In this document: piece after piece, positions 8,986 to 17,604 of the stretch
Numbering within the stretch: the stretch's first letter is position 1
How the letters are laid out: every line of letters begins with the position of its first letter
Assembly (NCBI GenBank): GCA_949299115.1
Contig: CASFZH010000010.1
Span: forward strand, 1 to 48,268
Direction of reading: 5' to 3'
Origin: an uncultured Helicobacter sp.
GTDB taxonomy: Bacteria > Campylobacterota > Campylobacteria > Campylobacterales > Helicobacteraceae
Length of the DNA: 48,268 bases
Translations under genes and position numbers: made by a program
Notes under the pieces: generated by a model
Database searches by the model: none
Told to the model about the DNA's origin: nothing
The model's input: the letters and a program-made list of their open reading frames with translations, nothing else

Positions 8986-9497
8986 AAGAATCCTTTTGTA
9001 TTAATACAAAAATATTTTCTTAATCTAATTAAGTATAATAAAATACATTATAGCACTTTTGCTGTATCTTTATCGAATTATTATATATATTAAAAAGTAA
9101 AATTTTTGAGATTTCTATCTACATACTATGTATCATGAAATTTTGGCTTTATATCAAATATATGTATTGTTGAATTTATGTGGTTTTATTCATTATTGAA
9201 GTATAAAGATATTGCTTTGCAATTTGTTTTATTTCACATAAAGGCATTGTCTTCTATTGTGCTATGGTTTACTATAAAATCTTTGAATTCAGCTTATTTT
9301 TTGTTTTATATTACATATAGCAGTCTCCTTGAAAATACAAATGTAACAAGCAAAATTGTGAAAGTATATATTAGACTCTTTTTCAATATGTTTTTATAGT
9401 GTTGTATAGAGATAGAGTAATGTATATAGGCTTTTTGTGATTGTTGTTTTATACATAAAACATAGAGCAATCAATTAAGATAATAAAATATTGCCCC
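8986..9497. other. AT-rich intergenic region
   Basis: About 510 bases between the divergent permease and lipoprotein 9568. The open frame at 9178-9399 is hydrophobic, has no ribosome binding site and uses mostly A/T codons, so I treat it as chance. Nothing else stands out before the T-tract promoter at 9498. Confidence 0.5.
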
Positions 9498-9523
9498 TTG
9501 ACTCTTTTTTTTTTTTGTAAAAT
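9498..9523 (+). promoter_or_regulatory. T-tract spacer promoter of lipoprotein 9568
   Basis: TTGACT (9498-9503), C, twelve T (9505-9516), G, TAAAAT (9518-9523). The spacing is 14 bases, shorter than the usual 17, so a longer tract would be expected to strengthen it. The design matches the site at 5045. Confidence 0.6.
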
Positions 9524-9567
9524 CGATTTGCAATTTTTAGTTGCTAATTTACATAAAAGGATAGTTG

Positions 9568-10038
9568 ATGAATTGTAATGTATCAAAGGTTCTAAAATAT
9601 GCTAGTTTTTCTAGTCTTGCTGGTATTATGATTGTAATAAGTGGTTGTGCCAAGGGTCCAGCTTATACTCCTTCTACTCTTGATTCTCAAGCGAGAGGTA
9701 TTACTATTGCTACAAGTAAACCTTATAATTGTAAAATTGAAGGTGAACTAGAAGCAACAGAGAGTGCACGCGGTAAATCTAGTGCAACAAAAGAGAGTAT
9801 AAGAGAAGGAGCGATTAATAATCTCAAAAACGAAGCTGTGCATGCCGTAAAAGAGGGAAGCAAAATGATGATAAAAATAGATAGAGAAACGATGAAATGT
9901 AAGAAAAAGCCATCATTTTTTGGGCTAGTAGGTAAAAATAAACCAGAATTTGCCTGTCAAGAGCCAATTAATCCTAAAAAAATAGATATTGTAGAATATA
10001 AAATTTATGCTGATATTTATAGTTGTGGAGAAAAATAA
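9568..10038 (+). CDS. Small lipoprotein, DUF4156-like
   Basis: 156 residues from the ATG at 9568; a TTG directly before it is in frame, but AAGG at 9557-9560 is better spaced for the ATG. There is a lipoprotein signal with lipobox ISGC. The mature part has NCKIEGELEATES, REGAINNLKNEAVHAVKEGSK and paired cysteines further on. The run of Cys, Gly-Glu and then a helix of the LKNEA type recalls DUF4156 lipoproteins. Function unknown. It is preceded by a T-tract promoter. Confidence 0.85.
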   Translation: MNCNVSKVLKYASFSSLAGIMIVISGCAKGPAYTPSTLDSQARGITIATSKPYNCKIEGELEATESARGKSSATKESIREGAINNLKNEAVHAVKEGSKMMIKIDRETMKCKKKPSFFGLVGKNKPEFACQEPINPKKIDIVEYKIYADIYSCGEK

Positions 10039-10352
10039 TATAGAAAGTTGATACAATTTTTATATTTTCAAAGATACAGTGTAGCTATGGGAGATTTGAG
10101 ATTCTAAGATATTAATGAGATTAATTAGAATCAATAAAAAATCTCGCTGAAGCTAATCTTTGATTTTCTAGTATTTTATCTAAGATAACCATTATAATTT
10201 TCAATAATCTAACTTACGATAAAATACTAGAAAATATAATCAACAAAAGAACTAATTTTTATTTGCGACAAATTATATTACCATTATTGAATAACAAGGA
10301 GAAGACACTAATCATATAGCCTTTGTCTGTAGGTTTATCAAAAATACTGCAC
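10039..10352. other. Convergent intergenic region with long stem-loop
   Basis: 314 bases between two converging genes. Apart from the inverted repeat at 10163-10235 I see no gene. The stem-loop could end transcription from both sides. Confidence 0.5.
10163..10235. repeat. 18-bp inverted repeat
   Basis: ATTTTCTAGTATTTTATC (10163-10180) is matched exactly by its complement at 10218-10235. Four more pairs (TAAG/CTTA) extend the stem past a one-base bulge. The loop is about 28 bases. Confidence 0.75.
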
Positions 10353-11210
10353 CTATGCTCTGACAGCAAGTTTATTAATTGCTTCAGTGTTAAGGTCATC
10401 CATGTGTGTTTTCATAACCCTTGAATACATATCAACCAATCGATTGGTTTCTATCATGTTTGTCATTTCTAAGACAGCGTTGACATTGCTTTTTTCTAAA
10501 AAACCTTGTACTACTGCTCCACTATTATATATGAGATTTGCTCCCGCTAACCCTTCGGATTCTGTGTTATTTGGTTCTTTTCTTTCTTCAATATAAAGAC
10601 TGCTTCCAATTTTTTTCAAGAATTTAGGATTATCGAAAGTTACGATTGCGAGACTACCACCTGCTATATTATCAGCTATCCCTTCATTTCCTAATTCTTT
10701 AAAGCTGATGTTTCCGTTGCTATCACTTGAAATTTGCATATTGGGATTCATTAATATGCCACCCTCATTGTCTATTCCGTCTCTTGATAACACATGAAAT
10801 CCTTCTTGTGTAACCAAATAGCCATCATCACTAATACTAAAACTTCCATTACGTGTATAAGCTATACCATTTGGCGTTTGCACAGCAAAAAACATATTTG
10901 GTGCTTTCAAGGCAAAATCGAGTGTGTTTTCTGTTTGTTCCATTGACCCTACACTATGGTCGGTATATTCTTCAGCAATAACCGGAACTCTAGTCATTGT
11001 GCGATTAATAAATCTTGCTGCTGCTCGTGTTTCATCTGGTATTGGCAAAGTATCTTGATGTCCTTGTGTCATACGTAAAAAATCACCGATAACTACATCA
11101 TCACGTTTAAATCCGTTGGTATTGAGATTAGCTAAATTATTTGAAATCACATCAAGGCGATTAAATTGGGTAATCATACCACCTGTTGCACCATAATATC
11201 CTGTTTGCAT
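10353..11210 (-). CDS. flgG: Flagellar basal-body rod protein, FlgF/FlgG family
   Basis: 285 residues. The N-terminus has the rod/hook signature, with Asn-rich ISNNLANLNTNGFKR at about residues 22-36. The centre has TRNGSFSISDDGYLVTQEG, and the C-terminus has the coiled-coil block NVNAVLEMTNMIETNRLVDMYSRVMK. These proteins build the distal rod of the flagellum after export by the flagellar type III system. Helicobacter and Campylobacter carry two related genes (FlgG and FlgG2/FlgF-like); this one resembles the HP1092-type member, but I cannot separate the two with certainty. AAGGA precedes the ATG. No other flagellar gene is nearby. Confidence 0.9.
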   Translation of the reverse strand: MQTGYYGATGGMITQFNRLDVISNNLANLNTNGFKRDDVVIGDFLRMTQGHQDTLPIPDETRAAARFINRTMTRVPVIAEEYTDHSVGSMEQTENTLDFALKAPNMFFAVQTPNGIAYTRNGSFSISDDGYLVTQEGFHVLSRDGIDNEGGILMNPNMQISSDSNGNISFKELGNEGIADNIAGGSLAIVTFDNPKFLKKIGSSLYIEERKEPNNTESEGLAGANLIYNSGAVVQGFLEKSNVNAVLEMTNMIETNRLVDMYSRVMKTHMDDLNTEAINKLAVRA

Positions 11211-11398
11211 ATTCTGTCCTTAGATTCTAATTAATTACGTCAATTTTATGATTATAGATTGTTGTTGATTGTTATCTATAATTTTGAAATGAAACGTACT
11301 GTTGATTTACATAACAAGCAAAAAGCTTTCCATAATATACATTAATTTAAATAAAAATTGTGATAATTATAAAATTTAGTAATACGATTTATTTTAGC

Positions 11399-11404
11399 TA
11401 TAAT
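11399..11404 (+). promoter_or_regulatory. -10 box of the asparaginase gene
   Basis: TATAAT preceded by TAGC, 27 bases before the GTG start; no clear -35, as is usual for Helicobacter sigma-80 promoters. Confidence 0.55.
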
Positions 11405-11431
11405 AGCATTGTGAATTAATGGGAGGCTACA

Positions 11432-12502
11432 GTGAAACAGATAATAAGAATTTTAATATTCATGGCATATAGCATTACAATATTACACGGAGTGTCAATG
11501 GCACGAGAACAACATAAACCAAATATTATTATAATAGCTACTGGTGGGACTATTGCTGGTGTGGCTTCATCTCATACGCAGACTACAGGCTATAAGGCAG
11601 GTGTAGTCAATGTAGAAACACTCATATCTGCCATACCAGAGATTGCGAATCTTGCTCATATTAAGGGTGAGCAATTAAGCAATATTGATAGTGCAGATAT
11701 GAATGATGAGATATGGTTGCAATTAGCAAAGCGTATTAATGTTTTACTAAGCGATAATAATGTTGATGGAATCGTGGTTACACATGGGACTGATACAATG
11801 GAAGAAAGTGCATTTTTCTTGCATTTAGTCGTGCAAAGTGATAAGCCAGTTGTGCTTACAGGAGCTATGCGACCAAGTACAGCAATAAGTGCCGATGGAC
11901 CAAAGAATCTTTATAATGCCATAGCTCTTGCTGCAGATTCTCAAGCATATAATAGGGGTGTAATGATAGTGATGAATGATAGAATCCATAGTGCGAGATA
12001 TGCCACAAAAACACATGCCTTAAATGTTGATGCTTTTTCTTCTCCCAATAGTGGTGATATGGGTTATATTGTTGATGGCAAAGCATATTTTCATTATACT
12101 CCCTTGCAGCCTCACACAAAAAAAAGTATATTTAGAGTGGACATGCTTACGCAATTGCCTAAAGTTGATATTTTATACTCATATAGCAATGATGGTTCTA
12201 GTGTCGCGGCAAAGGCTTTGTATAAGGCAGGGACAAAAGGTATAGTAGTAGCAGGAAGTGGGGCGGGTAGTATACATCGCTACCAGAAAGAAGAATTGAT
12301 AAATCTTATACAAAAAGGTCTAGTTGTGGTACAAAGCTCAAGAGTTAATGCAGGAATCGTTTCTGTGAGCAGTGGAGATTCCAAACTTGGTTTTATTGGT
12401 GCAAAAGATCTTAATCCGCAAAAAGCTAGAGTATTACTTATGTTGGCACTCACAAAGACTGATAATCTACAGAAAATAGCACAAATTTTTGAAAGTTACT
12501 AA
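11432..12502 (+). CDS. ansB: Type II L-asparaginase (periplasmic)
   Basis: Hydrolyses L-asparagine to aspartate and ammonia. 356 residues; the first 24 or so form a signal peptide ending near VSMA-R, so the enzyme is periplasmic. The catalytic threonine is T40 in ATGGTIAG, and the second triad block THGTDTMEE is at 117-125. GAMRPSTAISADGP and GSGAGSIH are further family blocks. The start is GTG, with GGGAGG upstream. In Helicobacter this enzyme supplies nitrogen. Confidence 0.96.
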   Translation: MKQIIRILIFMAYSITILHGVSMAREQHKPNIIIIATGGTIAGVASSHTQTTGYKAGVVNVETLISAIPEIANLAHIKGEQLSNIDSADMNDEIWLQLAKRINVLLSDNNVDGIVVTHGTDTMEESAFFLHLVVQSDKPVVLTGAMRPSTAISADGPKNLYNAIALAADSQAYNRGVMIVMNDRIHSARYATKTHALNVDAFSSPNSGDMGYIVDGKAYFHYTPLQPHTKKSIFRVDMLTQLPKVDILYSYSNDGSSVAAKALYKAGTKGIVVAGSGAGSIHRYQKEELINLIQKGLVVVQSSRVNAGIVSVSSGDSKLGFIGAKDLNPQKARVLLMLALTKTDNLQKIAQIFESY

Positions 12503-13377
12503 ATTTACTAATTTTTAAAGAATGTATCTATGAGATATTGCTACAATAAAAATATATTATTAAGTCCAATGTGGTTTTTATTTTTTACTTAAACACCGTT
12601 TCTTCAAATAAAAAGACCATATAAGTAGCTAGAATCAAAATTTTATTTTAAGCAAAAGCTATGGAAAATTAGTAAAATGTTTGCTCTTACCTAACCAACT
12701 ATAACAATAGCATCAGAGAATCTCTAAATTCTATTCACTGCTGTGAAATATGAAATGCTTAAAGCATAATCCTAGGTTTGTATTGGCACCATTAGTCAAG
12801 ATTATATTCTTTGGATATAGATTATAGAAGTTATTTTTTTTATTATTCAGGTTTGCAGCAGAATCGATTCTCAAATCTTTTTATGCGATGTTGCTTTAAA
12901 ATAATAAAAATATTTATTTGCACTGTATAGTGATGTTGGGATTATGATTGGGGTTTAATTAATGGTAGAGTTTAAAGGAATATTTGTTGCGATGATGTGA
13001 TATAAATGAATGTCAAGGATTTAGCTTTATAATGCAGAATTTGTATTGTAATGTGATAACGTGATGATTTCATTACAATATTATTCTCTATTAGTTTTAC
13101 ATTGAAAGAAAGACTTTTAATGTGTGAGATACGAATTAGGTTGATTTTTGTTTGTCATGATAGCATGTGTTTAATTTTATTTTAATCCTCATGTTTAAAA
13201 CCTTCTTGATTGCAATGTGCATTTTATTTGTTTTAAAACGGCTTCTATAATATTTGTATTTTTTCTATTCTATTACGTATTATTACTTTTAGTATGAGTA
13301 TCAACACCACTCAAATATGTGTGATACAATGTAATTAAAGTCTAGTATTAGAAATTTATCTTGGATAGAAGAATGAG
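12503..13377. other. 875-base region without an intact gene
   Basis: AT-rich DNA between ansB and kdsC. Part of it (12731-12984, minus strand) reads like the tail of a decayed gene; the rest shows no ORF, tRNA or clear repeat. Confidence 0.5.
12731..12984 (-). pseudogene. Remnant of a decayed coding gene (unrecognised)
   Basis: The 12731-12880 frame encodes a protein-like tail with DLRIDSAANLNNKK, NFYNLYPK, TNGANTNLGLCFKHF and a TAG stop. Just upstream in a second frame (12871-12954) there is NKYFYYFKATSHKK, and before an in-frame TAA, NIPLNSTIN. A frameshift at the AAAAAG run near 12876-12882 would join them. The Asn-, Tyr- and Phe-rich composition suggests an outer-membrane protein end, but I do not recognise the family. 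This rests on composition only. Confidence 0.3.
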
Positions 13378-13860
13378 TTAATCTTTTATGTTTATAAGCA
13401 TATCTATCATTTCACGTATCGCCCCTTCGCCACCTTTGGCTTTTGTTACAAAAGAAGCACGTGTTTTGTTGATAGGGCTTGCATCAGACGGGGCAAAACT
13501 ATATCTACAAAATGCGTACATATTGATGTCATTGATGTCATCACCAATACAAGCAATGTTGTCAGATAATATGCCATATTTTTTGCAAATATTTTTTAAG
13601 CAAGCAAGTTTATCTTCAACGCCTAAATGTACTTCTTGAATCCCAAGTTCTTGTGCACGATGTTGTGTTACGACACATTTACGTCCGCTTATAATGCTTA
13701 CTAAACCACCGTTTTTAATCCATTCTGCAATACCCATGCCATCTTTGATATTGAAACTTTTTGATTCTATAATTTGTCCATTGATATTAGTTAACACAAT
13801 TTGTCCGTTTGTCATTGTGCCATCGACATCTAAAACCAACATTTTAATCATATTATTCAT
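13378..13860 (-). CDS. kdsC: HAD-family phosphatase, KdsC type
   Basis: 160 residues, the size of 3-deoxy-manno-octulosonate 8-phosphate phosphatase, which releases phosphate from Kdo-8-P for lipopolysaccharide synthesis. DVDGT (residues 11-15) carries the nucleophile Asp11 and Asp13. IISGRK is motif II, and GDDINDINM is motif IV. There is no cap domain. Its ATG overlaps the hisB stop by four bases (ATGA type), so it is translationally coupled to hisB. A second in-frame ATG three codons on is a possible start. Confidence 0.9.
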   Translation of the reverse strand: MNNMIKMLVLDVDGTMTNGQIVLTNINGQIIESKSFNIKDGMGIAEWIKNGGLVSIISGRKCVVTQHRAQELGIQEVHLGVEDKLACLKNICKKYGILSDNIACIGDDINDINMYAFCRYSFAPSDASPINKTRASFVTKAKGGEGAIREMIDMLINIKD

Positions 13861-14468
13861 AAACAGCCTTTTGTGCTTGGGATTTGCATTCTTGTGTTTT
13901 TCGTATTAGCTCTTCTTAGACTTAAGGCAAAAGCTTTAAAAGTAGATTCAACAATATGATGCAGATTTTTTCCACGTTTTAAAACGATATGAACACTTAT
14001 GCCGACATTCATAGCAACCGCACGAAAAAATTCTTCGACTAACTCTACATCAAAATTACCGATTTTCCCATGAAACCCATTTTCAGCATTTTTCATATCA
14101 AAGATAAGAAATGGACGATTGCTGATGTCAATATCACATTCCACACAAGCTTCGTCCATAACAACAGCACTATTACCGAATCTTTCAATATTTTTGACAG
14201 GAAAGATAGCTTTTCGCAATGCCTCTCCAATTATAATACCACAATCTTCTACGCTATGATGAAAATCAATAAATATATCACCTTTGCAATGTAAAGTCAT
14301 ATCAATCAAAGCATGTTTGCTAAAAGATTCTAACATGTGATTAAAGAAGCCTATACCCGTTTCAATATTACTATTACCATTTCCATATAGATTCAGTGTT
14401 ATCTTGATTTGTGTTTCTTTGGTATTTCTCTCCAAAGAAATGATATTTTCTTGCTTTATAGTATCCAT
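13857..14468 (-). CDS. hisB: Imidazoleglycerol-phosphate dehydratase
   Basis: Monofunctional HisB of histidine biosynthesis, dehydrating imidazoleglycerol phosphate to imidazole acetol phosphate. The Mn-binding motifs are clear: GIGFFNHMLES, DFHHSVEDCGI, MDEACVECDID and GKNLHHIVESTFKA. I take the ATG at 14466-14468 (203 residues, near the family length). The frame is open upstream to another ATG at 14520-14522, preceded by AGAGAAA, which would add 18 residues without family counterpart; I cannot exclude it. It is coupled to kdsC by overlap. Confidence 0.94.
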   Translation of the reverse strand: MDTIKQENIISLERNTKETQIKITLNLYGNGNSNIETGIGFFNHMLESFSKHALIDMTLHCKGDIFIDFHHSVEDCGIIIGEALRKAIFPVKNIERFGNSAVVMDEACVECDIDISNRPFLIFDMKNAENGFHGKIGNFDVELVEEFFRAVAMNVGISVHIVLKRGKNLHHIVESTFKAFALSLRRANTKNTRMQIPSTKGCL

Positions 14469-14522
14469 AATTATTCCAAGATATTTCCAAGATATTTGTT
14501 GTAAAACACCATATTCTACCAT

Positions 14523-15082
14523 ATTTTCTCTAATTATATTAAATTTCTTATTGTCAATTATGTGCTATGTGCAAAATTGTCTACACTATTTCAAGATAAT
14601 CATCTAATGGAGATAGAAATGTAATGAATATTTTTAAAATTTCTTAAATTACTGTGTGCAATATGTAGAGTTTTCTTAATGTTTTTTATTGTTATTAGGT
14701 TTTGATTTGTCGTATTAATTAGTTCGATAAGTTTTTTGTGGTAGTAAAATTATTGAGGATATTTTCAAGTATCAATTTGTAATTAGCCTTATTCGTATGA
14801 AATAGGAGATTGTTGGCACTTTGTTTTGTTATTTATGGTTAAGAAGGCTTGTTTTACATTGTTATTATGAAATATATACAGCAAGTTATATTACGCTTAC
14901 TTGTAGCATGTTATAGAATCACTTTACAATAAAAACCATTCAAGATTCCATGTAAAGCAAACTAAGTTTTGGTAATAATTTTTTAGTGTTTTTCTTGGTA
15001 TTATGAAAAGTTGCATATTTTTTAAAACTATAAAGGAAAAATGTAGTAGAATTAATCTCTTATATTTTCTAAGGAGTACATT
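14523..15082. other. Gene-free intergenic region
   Basis: 560 AT-rich bases between divergent hisB and argC. No tRNA, supported small ORF or long repeat was seen. It must hold both promoters, but I cannot place them firmly. Confidence 0.45.
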
Positions 15083-16132
15083 GTGATAAAGGTAGCTTTA
15101 CTTGGGGCGAGTGGTTATGGCGGAGCAGAGATTCTTAGAATCATGCATACTCATGGTGGTGCGACGATAAACTATGTGGGTGGCAATACGCAGACTGGAC
15201 AAGCAGTTAGTGCGAGTTTGGGACATTTTAAGGGATTTTATGATACGGTTATGCAAAATGTACCATTAGAGGAAATAGCTTTACAACATGATTGCATCAT
15301 AGCAGCTACTCCACATAATTTTTTGGCACATATTATAACCGAAGAGATTCTAAAACAATGTGTTATTATTGATTTATCTGCTGATTTTCGGTTAAAAGAT
15401 TCACAAAAATATAATGAGTATTATGCGTTTAATCACCCAAATCCCATGCTTTTACAAAGTTCTGCATACGGTTTATGTGAAATTAATAGAGATAGCATTA
15501 GAAATGCTAATTTAATTGCAAATCCCGGTTGTTATCCTACATGTAGCACGTTAGCTATTGCTCCTCTTTTACGACATGGGATTATTGATGCAAAAAGTAT
15601 TATTATTGATGCGAAGAGTGGTGTATCTGGTGCTGGGAGAAGCTTGAAAATCGATAATATTTTTTGTGAAGTCAATGAGAATATTAAAGCATACGGTTTA
15701 GTAAATCATAGACATACGGCAGAAATTGAGCAAAATTTATCGATGATAGCTGATACTCCAATTTGCATAAGTTTTACTCCTCATTTAATTCCTATGAATC
15801 GAGGTATTCTTGTTACAGCATATGCAAATTTACAAAATTCTTATAAATCTATGACACAAAAAGACATAGACACATTATACAAAGAGTCATACCACGATGA
15901 AATTTTTATACGAGTATTAGAAGATGGTATGCCGCCTGAAGTACGCTGGGTTAATGGGGGTAATTTTGCAGATATTAGTGTCCGATTAGATTCGAGAAAT
16001 AATCGAGTAATTATGATGGGTGCTATTGATAACTTAATAAAAGGGGCAGCTGGTCAAGCTGTGCAGAATTTTAATATACGTTTTGGTTTTGATGAAAAGA
16101 CTGCTTTAAGTAATTTAGCTCTTTTTCCGTAA
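15083..16132 (+). CDS. argC: N-acetyl-gamma-glutamyl-phosphate reductase
   Basis: NADPH-dependent third step of arginine synthesis. 349 residues (type 1 form). It has the Rossmann start VALLGASGYGGAE and the catalytic Cys150 in ANPGCYPT; GVSGAGRSL and FTPHLIPMNRGI follow. The start is GTG with AAGGAG six bases before. A single gene here, it belongs with argG (45246) to the same pathway although the two are 29 kb apart. Confidence 0.97.
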   Translation: MIKVALLGASGYGGAEILRIMHTHGGATINYVGGNTQTGQAVSASLGHFKGFYDTVMQNVPLEEIALQHDCIIAATPHNFLAHIITEEILKQCVIIDLSADFRLKDSQKYNEYYAFNHPNPMLLQSSAYGLCEINRDSIRNANLIANPGCYPTCSTLAIAPLLRHGIIDAKSIIIDAKSGVSGAGRSLKIDNIFCEVNENIKAYGLVNHRHTAEIEQNLSMIADTPICISFTPHLIPMNRGILVTAYANLQNSYKSMTQKDIDTLYKESYHDEIFIRVLEDGMPPEVRWVNGGNFADISVRLDSRNNRVIMMGAIDNLIKGAAGQAVQNFNIRFGFDEKTALSNLALFP

Positions 16133-16221
16133 TTATAGATATGAAACATTTGTAATTCATAGCTAGATTGACAAGAAACATGTAAAATGTTGTATATTTA
16201 ATACTATGGAGATAAGGAATT

Positions 16222-17355
16222 ATGCATTATGACATACAATATTTTTCTTTGGTTAATGCAAAAAGACGTCATGCCTCAATGATACGGTATAAAAATGCTA
16301 TGATATTTTGTAATGAAAATCCTGAAGCTTTATATCCACCAAAAATTGCACTAAAAGACATCATACGATTTTATAAATTCTATCCTAAGAATGCAAAGCC
16401 AAAACATGCAATTCCATTTATTTCTAGTGATTTTAATCAACATTATACTATACCATCTTTAGCATGGCTTGGGCATTCATCAATTTTTCTTACTTATAAG
16501 AATCTGCATATATTAGTTGATCCGATTTTTTCTATGTATGCATCACCGCTTACCTTTATTAATCGTGCATTTAAACAAACAAAATGTTATAAAGCTGATG
16601 ATTTTCCTAGTCTTTTTGCAGTTATTATTACACATGCCCATTTTGACCATTTAGATAAACGTAGTGTCATGTCATTGCATAAAAAAACACGTTATTTCAT
16701 TTGCCCATTAAAAGTAGGACAATATTTGAAAAAATGGGGCATTGAGTCTCATCAAATTATTGAACTTGATTGGTGGGAAGGTATAGCTTTTAGTGAAAAT
16801 AATGAGGAAATTCATACAGATGACAAACATTGTATGAAAGAATCTGGTACAGTGAGTCGGCTACAAAACTCAAAAGCTGATTGCATATTGCGTATCACTG
16901 CGACACCGGCCCAACACAATGCTAATCGTGGAGATGGGTTTAATAAGACATTATGGGCAAGTTTTGTTGTTGAATTTCACCCCTATACATCTTTTCATAA
17001 GAAAATTTTTCTTAGTGGCGATGGTGGGTATTATACACATTTTCAACGTATTGGTGAGGCATTTGGCGGTTTTGATGTGGCGTGTTTAGAGAGCGGGCAA
17101 TATAATAAAGCATGGAGATTTTCACATTCTTTCCCACATGAGATTGTAAAAGAAGCACTAGATTTGCAAGCCAAAATGGTTTTACCTATTCATTGGGGGA
17201 GATTTGTATCAGGTAGTCATGATTGGAACGGGGTAATAAAATATTTGTATCCAGAATTTATTACACGAAAAATTCCTTGTGTGATACCAATGATTGGAGA
17301 AATATATCATATTGGATCTATGCCATCGAGTGAGAATTGGTGGGATATTGAGTAG
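16222..17355 (+). CDS. Metallo-beta-lactamase-fold hydrolase, NAPE-PLD-like
   Basis: 377 residues. The metal motif THAHFDH is at about residues 137-143 (H138, H140, D142, H143). Further ligands come from QHNANRGDGFN, FLSGDGGYYTHF and the end motif LPIHWGRF. AWLGHSSIFL followed by ILVDPIF is typical of the N-acylphosphatidylethanolamine phospholipase D/UlaG-like group. No signal peptide is seen, so it is probably cytoplasmic or peripheral. The substrate is unknown; phospholipid hydrolysis is only an inference. AAGGA precedes the ATG. Confidence 0.85.
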   Translation: MHYDIQYFSLVNAKRRHASMIRYKNAMIFCNENPEALYPPKIALKDIIRFYKFYPKNAKPKHAIPFISSDFNQHYTIPSLAWLGHSSIFLTYKNLHILVDPIFSMYASPLTFINRAFKQTKCYKADDFPSLFAVIITHAHFDHLDKRSVMSLHKKTRYFICPLKVGQYLKKWGIESHQIIELDWWEGIAFSENNEEIHTDDKHCMKESGTVSRLQNSKADCILRITATPAQHNANRGDGFNKTLWASFVVEFHPYTSFHKKIFLSGDGGYYTHFQRIGEAFGGFDVACLESGQYNKAWRFSHSFPHEIVKEALDLQAKMVLPIHWGRFVSGSHDWNGVIKYLYPEFITRKIPCVIPMIGEIYHIGSMPSSENWWDIE

Positions 17356-17511
17356 TACACTATTTATGATTTAGTTGCAATATCGAGATAGCGAAGAGTT
17401 GTTGTGATGTTTGTTGTTACAGTGTTTAAATTATGGTAAAGTTGTATAAATTTATATCATTATTTTTACGATTAAATTTTTTAAAGTAACTTAATTTTGA
17501 TTTTAAAAGAA

Positions 17512-17517
17512 TATAAT
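17512..17517 (+). promoter_or_regulatory. -10 box candidate for the czn operon
   Basis: TATAAT preceded by GAA, about 90 bases before the cznC start. No convincing NikR-type inverted repeat was found beside it. Confidence 0.35.
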
Positions 17518-17604
17518 ATACTCTAATTTTATATGTAATGATTGTTATTCAAAATCTTAAATTCAAACAAATATGTCGATGGACTAAAATGTAAGGAGAA
17601 ATAG

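Noticed and set aside
9178..9399. 73-codon ORF in the gap before lipoprotein 9568
   Set aside because: No ribosome binding site, AT-driven hydrophobic composition, no recognisable feature.
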